A stretch of 64,000 nt of DNA from Gossypium raimondii (GCF_025698545.1 NC_068569.1:1240001-1304000), one strand, 5' to 3'. Positions 24,885 to 37,500 are shown, counted from the first letter of the stretch. The notes: generated by a model from the letters alone, not told the origin. A program made the numbers and translations.

Positions 24885-25630
24885 TTAAAGGCAATTAGGA
24901 TTTTATTGATGTGCATGTATAAGTTTTTTAGCTAATGTCTGGTTCATCATTTTTTGCTGCAGTGAAATTTATGCTAATGTATAAGAGACTTTATGCTTGA
25001 GATTTTGGACTCGTTTTCATATGCCAATTGTTTGTGAAATGAGTTGGTAACATGCTGAACATGTTTAAGAGCATGTAGGAGACCATTAGCATATCTTGAA
25101 ATTCTATTTGTTTGAGTTACTCCATCAACAAATTTTGCATCTTTCATCCAAATCCTCAAATTTGCACCTAATAATATATTGATTTTTAAATGAATTCCAT
25201 TCAAATTTCCCATTCAAATTCTTGATTAAATATATAATGAGGGATTAATTAATTAATTAATTATACGGGAAAGATAACCTAATAATATATATCAAAATCT
25301 TGCACCAATCAAACTCATGATTCAACACATTAGTTACAATTCTTTCACAATTTCCTACAAGAAAACTCATTTTCATGCTTTCATTTTAAGTGGTACTTTC
25401 AAAAATTTATATATGTAAAAACAATTTATTAATATATATTAATATATATTAATATATGTAAAACAACTTTTCCGGAAAATATTTTGAAATCGCCAAACAA
25501 TGAAAATATTTTACACAGATTTACCAAACACCAGAAAATATTTTCCAGTAAATCATTTTACAGAAAAGTAAAACATTTTCCAGAAATCATTTTACGGAAA
25601 ACATTTTACTGCCAAACAAACAGACCCTTA

Positions 25631-28208
25631 GTTTTAATATGTAAATGTAAAGTTGAATGTTTTATGGTTCAGTCTGCTTTAGCTAAACTTGTGAAAAGCG
25701 ACAAAGTTGATTAATGAATTGCGCTCTTTTCCGTGAAAAGATAGATATGTTGGGGTTGGGCCCTGGAAGATGATGCCCAAAATCTAGTAATCTTTCAGGT
25801 TAGATAAATGGCTAAACCCAGTTTTGAAAAATTGTATTTGGATATTATCACAATATAAACTTGGTACAAGTACTATAAAGACCCTTATAATAAAAATTAG
25901 ATTGCATTTTATTTTTTATTCAAAAAGGAGTAAGTAGTTTTTGTACGTAAAAGGTTTAATTTACCTATTTTTAAATAGAAAGGACAAAATATAATCTGAC
26001 TAATAGTATAAGGACCTTCATGATAAAAAAATTTCGTAGTAGTATTAAAGAGTTTTAAGAGAAAAAGGGTTCTATAAGTATCAATCTAGAGGGTATAAAA
26101 AAGCTTTCCACATAAAAAAAATGGCCTGAGTTTGTTTTAGAACCTCTATTAACGCTATTGAAGTTCTATTTTTTTCTCATATAGCAACTATATGATAGAG
26201 CAACTTTAAAGCTCCAAAAGTAGGATATCTTGTTTGCCCAATATGATGAGGTTGAGTGGGCTAAAACTGGTGAGCCTAGATTATTGGTGGTGGGGATCCA
26301 AAGCTTGGTTAGTGGGGGCAATGGGGTATCCCTTCTTTCCAACAAGGGACCTTCCCAAATTTGCTTTTCACTCACCCAATGTGTCTTTCTTTGAATACCA
26401 TTTTGATTCATATTGTTTATCCATGAAATGACCTCTCACCAAAACTCCCCCCACTCCTCCTATCCAATTATAAACCCAAAAACATTTCCTCGTATATGAA
26501 ATCACCAATACATATATTTTGAAATTTTAATATAACTTTTTTTTACTGATTTTTTAAATATTTAAGTTATAAATTAAGTCTTAGTTGAACCTCAATGGCC
26601 CAAACCCCTTTTTAATAGATTCTCCTCTTTTCGTACAGAAACATATTCAATGTCGGTTGATTTAAAATTTGTGTAATCACAATATTAATAACATCTTCAC
26701 CTTAATAAGATATTGATTGAACTGATAAGATTAAAGAATTTTATATCTCTTTGAGTATTGTCATACGTGGATTGTTTTCTAAATTTATGGTGGGTTTAAG
26801 TTCTATAATATATGGGTTTTATCTAAATTTATTTTAATTTAATATTCTAATTTTCAGTTTGGTTCTAGCTTTGTACTAATTTGATTTTTAATTAAGTGTG
26901 AACTCAAAATTTTTTAGTGAGAGACGAAATTTAATTGTAATTTTTGAGAGATTAAAATATAAGTTTATCATGTATTGATTTATAATTTCACATTTTGAAG
27001 GGAGTAATCGATTTATTTTCATTTTAAGAGATAAAAGTATATTAATTTATAAAGAAAATATTCATTTTCTAAGTCCAAGCATTCAAGGATAAGTAATTAA
27101 AAAAGGTTGGGATTTTATTTTTGGTGGAATAAAATTGGGAATTGGATGATTATAAAGCAGAAAACATATAAATTGGGAGGGTTGATGGCCTACCTTCCAT
27201 ATATGTCCAAGTGTTAATTTGGAAATCTTTGCTTGTTTTGCATTTCAAGCTCAATATTATGATTGGAACGGAAAAAAAAAGGCTCTTTATTTGGTTTATA
27301 ATTTTCTTAGTCCTCCAAATTAATCATCTCTCTGGCATGCGTCAGTTTCTTAATATGTTAATGTAATAATGTTTAACAACTCCAAAAAAAAACATTATTC
27401 ACAAGAAAATGGTTTTTAGGTAAGATAATGATAATTAGATATGATATAATCAGTTTTCAAAATTAATGTACTATGAATTATTAACATTTTGGCCAAGATA
27501 TATAATGTGGATTATTTAGAAAAGCAACTGCAAAGCTTGGATTAAATTAAAAGAAAGAAAAACTTTGGTTAATTATAAACATTAGGTAGTTATATAATTT
27601 GAATATGACGCGTAAAAATTGTATTAGAATTTTGTAACTTTAAAAAAATACCAACATATAAATATAATATAAAGTTTATATACAAACTTTGAACTAAAAA
27701 TAAATATAATAATTATTTAAAAAGAAATTAACATTGCCACATTGGTTTAAGGCATGTCAAATAAACCAAAAGTATGGGTGCATAAATCGATGAATTGTAA
27801 TATAACTTTTACTATTAAATATAATTAAATAATAATTAATTTAATTAAATGCTAAAATCTTAAACTTGACCTTCAAGACTTTAAACTTAAGATTTTAAAT
27901 ATAAGAATTATTAGTATTTATTTATAGTAGTTATAATTAATGTTTCATTATGTTTAAGTAAAATTAATAATATTTATTTACAAGTTTGTCATATTTTTTG
28001 TTTAATTTAATTATGACATGGCATATTAATATTTACAGATGGTAAATGAAACTTAGACACCAATTATACATTGAATATTATTCCTAAAAGTAGTATATTA
28101 GTATGGTTATATAGATAATTTATTTATTTTAATAAAATAAAATTTCAATCATGTAACTATTCAAACCTCAATACTCAATAACTTAATATCAAAATCAATG
28201 TCTTGTTT
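25631..28208. other. Gene-free AT-rich intergenic region
   Basis: No gene was seen. A dispersed-repeat fragment lies around 25860-26010. Low-complexity AT-rich sequence dominates from 26500. The two antiparallel frames at 26166-26431 have no motif. Confidence 0.4.
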
Positions 28209-28435
28209 AGGGGCGGAGACAAGGCAGCAGCCGATCCTCTTAAAATGATTTTTTAAATTTTTTCATAATTTATAATATTTTAAATTAATAATGGTAAAAT
28301 TGCACTTTGTTCTTTTAAATAATAAAATTTGATTTAATTTTTCTAAATTATAAAGATATAAAGTATTAAAAGGATGAAATTGTATTTTTACAATTTTGGA
28401 CTCTCCAAAAAGAAAATGTTTTGGATTTGCCCATG
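28209..28435. repeat. MITE-like element, 'ggggcgga' family
   Basis: A GC-rich edge (AGGGGCGGAGACAAGGCAGC) is followed by AT-rich sequence with 'aattaataatggtaaaattgcacttt' and closes with 'ggatttgcccatg'. The same body phrases recur at 31246-31500, 47465-47680 and 47991-48216. It is a non-coding dispersed repeat with approximate ends. Confidence 0.5.
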
Positions 28436-28833
28436 GTATTATTAATAAAATTATTTACATTTTCTTAATCTATATATGTATATATATAAAGTATTTCTCG
28501 TACCGTGGCATTAGTAAAACCATCTTGGAAGAGATGGAGGCAATTGCCACCCCCCAAAAAAAAGGTGGTTAAAAAGAAAGTTCTTTTTGTAGACATTACT
28601 GCGACGATGCTTATGATGATGCCTACAATCTCCGACACCCACAATCCTGTCTCTCTGTCTTTCCTTCTTTCTTGACTAACTCAATTATCTTTTCTTCATT
28701 TGCTTTATTCCCACATGGCCAGTCTCTCCTCCTCCTTCATCTCTTTGTTCCTTAATCTCATGCAAGAATGACTACTTTCATTTGTTTAACGTGGTGACTA
28801 ACTGAAGCAATCTCTCTTCCTAACTTGTTCTCC

Positions 28834-30533
28834 ATGGCTGACAACAACTGTGACTGTTGGACTTTCTTGAAACGTGGCGTTTGCAACTCCTCTTCTTCTA
28901 CCACTCACTCTGCTAACACAATTCCCCGCACTAGTCTGGTTTATGATGCTGGTATTTTCTGAATTTTGTTCCTTTTTTCTTTAAAGTTTCAATATTTTGA
29001 AAGAAGACTGATTCTCAATCATTGTATGCAGCTACTGAGACAAGATGTCTAAATGCTAGTAATAGAGAGTTGTTCCCTCCAAATGAAGCTCGTCTTTCAT
29101 CTGATAATCTCGATCCACCAACATCCACAAAAACCAAATCACCACGACAGCTTCTTCAATTTACTTTTCAAGAGCTAAAATCTGCAACAGGGAACTTTAG
29201 ACCTGACAGCATACTTGGTGAAGGTGGTTTTGGGTATGTCTTCAAAGGGTGGATAGAGGAAAATGGAACAGCACCGGCCAAACCAGGTTCAGGGATCACT
29301 GTTGCTGTCAAGAGTTTGAAACTGGATGGTCTTCAAGGCCACAGAGAATGGGTGGTAATTAGTAGAAAAAACAAAACAAAATAACATATGTGCTTTCATG
29401 GGTTAGTCAATGAAACTTGGGTTGATTCATTGCAGGTTGAGGTTGCCTTCCTTGGACAACTTCATCATCCTAACCTTGTTAAACTCATTGGTTACTGCAT
29501 TGAAGAGGATCACCGGTTGCTTGTCTATGAATTTATGACCCGAGGAAGTCTTGAAAACCATCTGTTTAGAAGTGAGTCTCAGATCCTTTTAGAATTGACC
29601 CTTATATGAAACAAATGCTGATATTGCCTAATTTTGCAAAGGGACAATACCTCTTCCCTGGTCAAATAGGATTAAGATCACACTTGGCGCAGCAAAAGGA
29701 TTGGCTTTTCTTCATGGCGGTCCAGAACCAGTCATTTATAGAGATTTTAAAACATCCAACATTTTACTTGATTCGGTATGTATGTATGCATGCATGTATG
29801 AATGATTGTATTTCTTATTGACATTAGCTTTGGTGATTTATATCATTGATATCTAAATTATATTGCAGGAATATAATGCAAAGCTTTCAGATTTTGGTCT
29901 AGCAAAAGCTGGTCCTCAAGGAGACAAAACACATGTTTCTACTAGAGTTGTCGGAACCTATGGCTATGCTGCACCAGAGTATGTTATGACAGGTATTATA
30001 ATTCTCAGACATGATCTTAACTAATTCAAAGATGGAAATTTGATTCAACATTGGATACATACATTTTTTTTTTCTCAGGACACTTGACATCTAAAAGTGA
30101 CGTTTACAGCTTCGGTGTTGTCTTACTCGAGATTTTGACCGGCCGAAGATCGATGGACAAGAAGCGTCCTAGTGGCGAGCAGAATCTAGTTACATGGGCT
30201 CGGCCGTATTTAGCTGACAAGAGAAAACTTTACCAACTGGTGGATCCCCGGTTAGAGCTAAATTATTCTCTTAAAGGGGTACTTAAAGTTTCTCAATTAG
30301 CTTACAGTTGCCTCCATAGGGACCCTAAAGCCCGTCCTACAATGGATGAAGTAGTGAAAGTCCTCTCTCAATTGCAAGACCTTAATGATCTCGCCATATT
30401 ATCGCATCATTCTCGTCTATCTCAACAAGGGAGACGTAAAAAGAAACCAGAGGGATCCAAAAGCACCAAAGATTCCCCTTTGAATATTGGCAAACATAGG
30501 AAAGATGAAATCAAACTTCAATTATGTAAGTAG
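28834..30533 (+). CDS. Receptor-like cytoplasmic kinase, RLCK-VII (PBS1-like)
   Basis: Six coding exons: 28834-28951, 29032-29354, 29436-29571, 29642-29775, 29869-29992 and 30079-30533. They total 1290 nt and encode 429 aa. The kinase domain spans residues about 95-375. It has the Gly loop GEGGFGYV (102-109), ATP-binding lysine K133 in VAVK, catalytic YRDFKTSN with D227 (the usual His is Tyr, as in this subfamily), DFG at 245-247, and the RLCK-VII activation loop [19 protein letters not shown]. There is no signal peptide, ectodomain or membrane segment. Such kinases are phosphorylated by receptor kinases at the plasma membrane and relay immune or developmental signals. The basic tail ([14 protein letters not shown]) is typical. 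The N-terminus is MADNNCDCW, so the usual Gly2 myristoylation site is missing although two cysteines are near. The start is the only in-frame ATG in exon 1. Confidence 0.94.
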
Positions 30534-30861
30534 TGGCTCCAACACTGGTAATTGATTTGCACAACATGAATGTCAATTTACTTTTGAGTTCTGGGATTTG
30601 TTTTTTTTAATGTTCCTCCATTAATACTATGCTTTAGAGCTCGATTGGATACATATGTAATTATATCATTTTCAACTTGTGAGGCGTTTTAGTGTACAAT
30701 ATATTACATGTTGATGTCCCCTTCATACATTCCATTTAGTCCATGATAAGACAGTGGGTTATTTGCAGCAAATGAAATCTATATTTTCCATCAGCTGTAC
30801 TCTTTCAAACTAGAATCTGATCCCTGTCTATACTTTTTATTCTGAAAATCACTTCCAAAAG
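30534..30861. other. 3' flank of the RLCK gene
   Basis: Probable 3' untranslated region and spacer. Nothing else was recognised. Confidence 0.4.
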
Positions 30862-30870
30862 GAGAGCACT

Positions 30871-31177
30871 GTAGAGGTGCTCATGGGCCGGCCCAGAAAA
30901 AATTCAGCTCGCGTCCTAGGTCCGGGCCCGGCTCGAAATATGGGCCTAAAATTTTGTCCAGGTCCAGCCCAGGAAAAAATTCTTAAGTCCGAGCCTAACC
31001 CGGCCCATTTTTTTAATAAACACTAAAAAAGTGGTACTTGAGGCTCGGCCCATTTTTTAAACGGGCCTCATTTTTTTTCTAAATCTATATTTCGAGCCTA
31101 TATTTTTACCCGAACCCTTCCATATTTCAGACGAGTCATTGGGCCGGGCCGGGCCACCCGACCCATGAGCACCTCTA
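30871..31177. mobile_element. GC-rich 307-bp MITE
   Basis: Terminal inverted repeats TAGAGGTGCTCATGGG(C/T)CGG lie at both ends. The near-terminal runs are rich in GGCCGGGCC and strikingly GC-rich against AT-rich surroundings. Flanking GAGAGCACT (30862-30870) and GAGAGCAGT (31178-31186) form a 9-bp duplication with one mismatch. The TIR type recalls hAT-related MITEs with 'gtgctcatgggcc' ends, although hAT normally makes 8 bp. It is non-coding. Confidence 0.8.
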
Positions 31178-31245
31178 GAGAGCAGTTCAATAATGTAAGG
31201 TACGTATTTTGTATAGCATTCAATTTGCAATCTAAGCTTTACTTC

Positions 31246-31500
31246 AGGGGCACCATAATTTTTTTTAGGGGTGTTAAATTGAATTATAAAATTTTTAAAA
31301 GATTTGTATGTAATTTTATCATATATTAATTTATGAATTCATTATTTTTGAAGAGATTAAATATAATTTTTTATATTTAAAGGGGTCAAAATATAATTTT
31401 ATCATAAATTAATTTACAATTTTATTATTTTCAGAGAGATTAAAATAAAAAAAGATTCAGTTTTAGGGGCCAGCCCCAGCCAGCGACTAGCTTCACTTCT
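31246..31500. repeat. MITE-like element, 'ggggc' family
   Basis: Starts CAGGGGCACCATAATTTTTT and ends near TTTTAGGGGCCAGCCCCAGCC. It shares its AT-rich body with 28209-28435 and 47465-47680. It is non-coding and lies just right of the GC-rich MITE, with approximate ends. Confidence 0.45.
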
Positions 31501-34236
31501 GCTTTACTTGATTCTATAAATCATTTCCTTAAGAGACTACAGTAAAAAAAAAAGAAAAAGAAAAAAGAGAGAGCAAATTCTTTACAAATAAAAGTGGTTT
31601 AATTATGTTTGCATTTCCTCGTTTATACTTACTTTTTTTTGAGGTGTGTCTTAAAGAAAAAGAAACCATTATAATTGGCTTTAACAATAGTAGCTCTAGA
31701 GAATATCATGCTGACTATCAATGGTGATTGATAGATTTTAACATTAGGAGTTAATTTTAAAAACTTCAAAAAAAAATTTTAAACCAAGACTATGGCTCGT
31801 ATAAAAATCTTCGATGAATGGTAATGAGATCGAAAATTAAAGATTTGAGACCATCAACTTATTTGAATTATTTTCGATAAAAATATAATTTAGATCTAAG
31901 TCTTGATTTAAATACATTATTAAAAAAGACATAAAGAATAACTCATATCATTTAAATGTTTATTAAAAATTTTAAATGCAGTTCCAAATAAGTATTAACG
32001 AATTTGGATTTCGTGAGATTTTAAAGAGAGAGAAGTGTAAATTAAGTAATTTGTATCGATAAAATAATAAATTTCTCATTTATGGTCTCTCATTTTGCAA
32101 TCATACAAAAGAAATTAAATTAAATTAGTGTTTAATATATTATATTATCATTGGATAAGTTGATCTCATATCGGTGAATTGAGTTCTAAAATTCATCATC
32201 ATATTTCATCATTTGACTTATTAAAACATATGGATAAAATCAACAAATGTTAAAGTATATTACATTTTTAAGGAAAAACTCAAATTCAAACCTTAGATAC
32301 AATATTATTAAGAGAAGTAATCTCAACTCCTGAACATAAAGAAATTCCATAAAATGCGCAAAAAGTACAGATCTTTCCAAGATGGAAAGATGGTAGTTGA
32401 TGAAAGAGTGGGTTGTTTGAGGAGAAACTGCTAGGTTTTCTTGTTTTTTCAAAAAACTAGGATGTGATCGACTTTTAAGGTTTTTTTCTTTTAAATTTTT
32501 TTTTTACTTCTTTTAGGAATGGACGATTTAAATCCCGTAGGAAATAAATAGGATATAGCTCTAATATTAATTAGGATTTGTTCCATCAGATTGATGAGTA
32601 TCCAGGGTCAGGCGTTGATGAGCACATTAAACTATCTATGTGGCTGAGAGCCCTCACATGGTACCCATGCAGAGAATATTTAAATTTAAACTTTAATGGT
32701 AGCCGTTTCTTATTAAAAAAAAAGCATATGAAGTTGGTCATAAAAAATTTGATGATTTTTAAATTTAAGATTATATTATTTTTTAATTAAAAAAAGGAAA
32801 ATTTATATTATATTATTAAAATAATGAATTGGACCGGATTTAGGTAATGGAGCAGATCACACAACAGTTGGTGTACAGATCTAGTATACTGGGCAAACTG
32901 ATGGCATGGCCTAGCCTCATATTTATTAACTTGTAATTTATGAAGTGTTTTAAAAATAAAAGGTGAATAGTTTTGTCGAAAATAAATTGTATCATTTTCA
33001 AGCTCACTTCACTCCGGTATTGATTTAATACAGTAGGAATTAGGCAAATCAACCCCATAAAATTTTAAACACAATGACCATATATTTGCTTAATTAAACA
33101 CAATGGTTGTAGCACACTATGATTTTCATTTTAATTTGATATTCATACTTCATTAAAACTGTTAATTTAATAGTTAAATGGTATGAAAAATCTTATATGA
33201 TATAATTTAAAATGTAACTTTTAAAAATAAAACTAAAAATAAAGTAAAATCGAAAAAGGAGAACGGACGATAAAAATTTTGTAAAAACTTCAAAATCTCA
33301 AAACTAAGATCTATACATCCATTTCTCTTTAAACTATGATACATAAGATTTGACTTATTATTTAATGGTTAAATTAATGGTTTTAGTAACGAGAGGACCT
33401 TATTGACATAAATTCAATAGTTTAAGAATGTAATTAAAATGTTCTTAAATTTAGAGACTAATTTAAAATAAAAGTTATAGTTTAGAGATGTTGATGCAAA
33501 TAAATTAGGAGCATTTTCCTTTCTTGAAGTGATAATTTAGAATTTATTTCAAAATCCATAACTCACATATTATGTGATAAAAATCAATCTTTGGTAAATC
33601 ATAGAAAATATATAACATTTAATTTTTTGTTTAATACAAAATTTTCAAAAAGAAATGCTGAATAAAATAATAAATATTTAAAATGAATTGCCACTTTGCT
33701 ATCAATGAAGAAGACAGGTACTAGCAAAATGTCATTTTATGACGAAGCCACTGAAACAATTTACCCATATTGAAAGTAATCACTATTTTACTGGATAATG
33801 AAACAGTGAAATTATACATTTAATGGGCTCAAACTCGTAATTACGGCAAATGGTCTATTGGATAATGAAACAGTAGACAGCTAATAAATGGACAATATTG
33901 GAGGTGTTAAAAAAAGCCAAGGACCAGATCTTCATCCATTTGATTGCTATTATATCACCAAAAGATTGAGCAATACCTGTATCTAAAATACATACAATAA
34001 GAATATGGGTGCAACATGTTCAAAGGAAATCAACAAAACTTGTTTGCAGCGGTTTACACCATAGTCGGATGATCATCCTTGCAAAATAGCCACAAAACAA
34101 AACAACTACCTACCTGCTGTGTCTCATCAGTTCGACAATAAACTGGAAAAATACCATGCAAAAAAGATACTGTATCCAGGATATACATACATACATATAT
34201 ATGAACAGTAACTAAAAAGGAACAACAGGAAGAAGA
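31501..34236. other. Gene-free AT-rich intergenic region
   Basis: No protein gene was seen. Small frames at 32240-32452, 32578-32790 and 32840-33058 carry no motifs. The right end, up to the miRNA hairpin, would be the 3' part of the primary miR171 transcript. Confidence 0.4.
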
Positions 34237-34380
34237 GCTTGGAAGCAAAATAGAAGGGATGTGGAAAGTGATATTGGCGCGGCTCAATCTGAGATCGTAT
34301 TTTACGACTGAATCAATTCGTAAATCCGTCTTCGGATTGAACCTCACCAACATCGCTTTCTTTTATTTTGCTTCTCAAGC
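34237..34380 (-). ncRNA. MIR171: MIR171 microRNA precursor
   Basis: The minus strand folds into a long hairpin. The 3' arm (34287-34267) holds the 21-nt miR171 sequence, TTGAGCCGCGCCAATATCAC plus a final T. The 5' arm, about 34335-34356, holds the star strand (core GATGTTGGTGAGGTTCAATC). It pairs with the mature strand with two mismatches and three G-U pairs. The loop region forms an upper stem (TTTACGA with TCGTAAA). The lower stem pairs GCTTG-AGAAGCAAAATA with TATTTTGCTTC-CAAGC, extending the precursor to about 144 nt. miR171 cleaves mRNAs of HAM/SCL6-type GRAS transcription factors and so acts in meristem and trichome development. The register matches miR171 isoforms beginning TTGAGCC; a register starting AGATTGAGCC is also possible. 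A TATA box lies 124 nt upstream of the hairpin base. Confidence 0.94.
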
Positions 34381-34503
34381 ATTGAGCATGATCAAATGCA
34401 TGAAAAAAAGAAGAAGACGATATTAATGATCATCCCTCACGAATATTGCAACGAGAGAAACACACTTCGATCGGTGTTTAAAGAGTTTGTACCACCTTTG
34501 AAG

Positions 34504-34511
34504 CTTTTATA
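34504..34511 (-). promoter_or_regulatory. TATA box of the MIR171 transcription unit
   Basis: On the minus strand the sequence reads TGTATAAAAGCTT, a consensus TATA box at 34511-34504. It would place transcription start near 34475, about 95 nt before the base of the miR171 hairpin at 34380. Plant primary miRNAs are pol II transcripts that commonly have TATA boxes at this distance. The element is read from sequence only. Confidence 0.6.
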
Positions 34512-37500
34512 CACTTTGCATGGTTGCCATTCCCCTTACCAACCAGCCAACAACAACAACAACAAGAAGACGAAGAAAAAGAGGGTACTTGAATAAAGAA
34601 GTTTTAGATATGGCCCCCATGACAGTAAAATTTGATCTTTTTTTTTTCCAATGTCCCTGGTAGGGCAAAAAAGATGCCTAGCTTCATGGAGTAGAAGGTG
34701 GAGATCATGGCGGTTTTGCTGGTGGTTGGGAGAATGATAATGACAAAGTGGGATCTCTATGTCATGATTTTTATTCCTTCCTTAATTGTGTCAAAATCAA
34801 GGCAAAATTTTGATGCTTAAACTATTAATCTGTCTAATCACTGAATTTAATTATGAAATGGGCTAAAAGCAAATTACAGAAAAAAAAAATCTAAAAATCA
34901 ATTATTATTCAACAACAAGACAAATACAGTAAAAATATGATGTTTCTTGGTGCACTAAGACATAAACATGTTGCTACATTTATGAGGAAAAAAAACATTA
35001 ACAAAAGACAAATGGAGGAGACATTCTTCTGTTTAATTCAAAAAGTACTCACCTTAATGTAAACCTCAAAGTTTTCAGCAAAAGTATTTGATGATCATCA
35101 CTGTTGATTATGGAGTACCACTCAAATCAATCAAAAAACAAGGCTGAATTAGGGTTCAAACGGAGGAAAAACAAAAAGGAAAAGAAAAAGAAAGGTGATG
35201 AGATTGTCAATAACAAAAGAAACAACCATTATAACTTTATTTGATGCACGAGAGAAGAAGAACTAAGAGAGTGATTACAGGTGGAGATTTAAATAGAAAT
35301 TGCTATTTCGTTAACATTTTCGATATTTATTGCAATTGATTGTCGTTAATTTAAAAATGTGATTACGGAATATGGGATGTGAGGACCGAGGGGGAAGAAG
35401 GTGAGGGAAATGATGAACTTACTTTTTAGGGTTTGCCATGCTTAATTTGTACTCAATAAAAATCAAATTCCTTCTCTTGCGCATGCACCTGGAAACAGTC
35501 TCCTCAAAAAGGGAAATAAAGAACCCTACCCAAAAAAACTCTTTTCCACCTTTCTATCTGATGTTAATCAAGTGAATAAGATAGTTGGCTTATATGTACG
35601 TATCCGTATATATCAATATCAATGACTTTTTACAAGATTCATCTCTGAGTTCAACTTGTACCAAATCTTTATTCAGCTGATATTATTGAAGTTTTGAACT
35701 CAGTGTAGATACGTGACTATAATATACCCCTATACGTATACATGTATGTATGCATAGTATTAGTTAGATTCATACAAACCGGCGCGTAGCAATTAGCAAA
35801 AAAAAGGGGCAAAGATTTGGTTGGGTTGTAAGAAGCCAAAGCGGAGACACCGGCGCTAAAGGAGCCCTGCCTTGGGCCTGCACTAGGGAACACACTCCTT
35901 GGGTTTTGCTTCTTTTTTTTTTTTTTTCCTCTCTCTCTCTCTCTTCCATTTCTTTCAAACAAGGGAGTGGCGGGTCCTCCTTTTTCTTCTTATTCTTCTT
36001 CTTGAAGATTTTGGGAACTGTTAAAAAAAGAAGCAACCTTTTTTTTAATTAAAAAATAAATAAAGCACCCTTCTTCTCTAACACTCATGTGTTTGGGGGG
36101 ATAAGTTGGCATGCCACTACCAATACAGATTCCCTCACGCCTTCAACCATTCCATTCCCTTCTCACCAGATCCTAGGAACCCCTTTTTTTTTAATCTCAG
36201 TTTTTGCATATTTTTGGTCTCAATAAATGGACGATAGGTCAAACGCTATAGTATATAGCACAATATTTAGCTTTTATTTTATTTTACATTGTTTTTATTT
36301 ATTAATCTTTATTTAAGTCACTTAAAAAAATAGTTTAATTAGTAACCATCAAGCGTTTGATTCGACTATCAATACGATATATCAAATCTATTATTGAGTA
36401 AGAGATTGTATCTTAGAATAAATTGATTTAACAATTCGTGTCAAAAATAAGATTTAAAATTAAAATACAAATTATTTGAAAATTGAAATTTAGTTTAAAA
36501 TGGAACAGATTCAGAATGAAGAGTGGGAAGATAGATTTGGAAGGTGAGGTTGTTGTTGATTAAAGGGGTGGGGACAAAGAGACACCCATGTTTCTTACTA
36601 ATGCAGAGATTTATTCAACTTGTATGGAATAGTAATGGCCCATCATCATCATCATGTTGGCTTTTATCACCCAAAGCTAGCTTACTTTTTTAGCATCTCT
36701 ACGATGAAAGTGTGTAGTTGAATGACTTTTGATTTTTCAAGTTTCCACTATTTTTATTATTTTTTCTTTTATACTCTTTTACTTTTGTTCTATCAAGTGG
36801 AGAAATTTGAGGAATTAATGCATCCATCCGTAACAAAGATATACTAAAATAAATTCATATTCCATGCACTTCCAAAAAATTAAATATAATTATTATACTT
36901 TTAATAATTGACTTTATATTAGCTACTTTGACCGGGGAGGATTAGTTTGGTTTACTATTTGAACTTTGGGTTAGAATGTAATCTAAAGTTCAAAGTGTAA
37001 AACTATTTTTAAATAAATATCAAATTTATATAGTAATTTGATAAATTAAATTTCATTTGATGCATTATACACATAAATATTATATTGTCATAATATATAT
37101 ATGAATTTTTATTCTAATTCAACTGTGCACATTTAAAATAATAAATATATACATTTATTTTCATATTAGATTAATATAATTATTTGTGTATGTAAATTAT
37201 ATAATATTAAATGTGAAATGATGTTAATTTTGATCATATTGTCAGTGATTATTGAAAGTTAAATCAAATTAAAATTTAATATATAAAATTAAAATTTATA
37301 CCTAACATTTCACATTAAATCAAAATTTATTTATAGTTTTAATATTTATACCTAGAAAAAAATATTTCATATATCGAAATTTTAACTTTTTTTTACCTTA
37401 CATTTAAAATTAAAAATACGATTAAAATGTGATTATTAATCATAATACTAAATGGGCCTAACACCAAGATCAATGACATTATGAACCGTAGCAATAAAGA

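Larger units (their letters stand above)
20053..25627. mobile_element. PIF/Harbinger-type element carrying exon-like sequence
   Basis: The ends GGGTGCGTTTGTTTG (20053) and, inverted, GGGTCTGTTTGTTTGG (ending at 25627) match the Tourist/Harbinger style. They are flanked by a 3-bp TTA duplication at 20050-20052 and 25628-25630. Subterminal zones on both sides repeat 'GGAAAACATTTTAC' motifs. Of the 5.6 kb, 2.7 kb is a later LTR insertion at 21733-24440. No DDE transposase or Myb-like ORF is visible. Instead the interior has a leader-like pyrimidine tract with a GTGAGT donor (near 20375) and several exon-like blocks. It is therefore best read as a non-autonomous element with captured gene sequence. 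Confidence 0.72.

Noticed and set aside
26166-26431. Antiparallel 81- and 65-codon ORFs
   Set aside because: Mutual shadows, with no motif, splice context or promoter evidence.
34054-34353. 99-codon minus-strand ORF overlapping the miR171 hairpin
   Set aside because: It shows no family motif and its start lies inside the hairpin arm. The hairpin explains the conserved sequence.
35717-36036. Overlapping minus-strand ORFs rich in Lys, Glu and Arg
   Set aside because: They arise from CT- and T-rich low-complexity tracts and have no domain signature.
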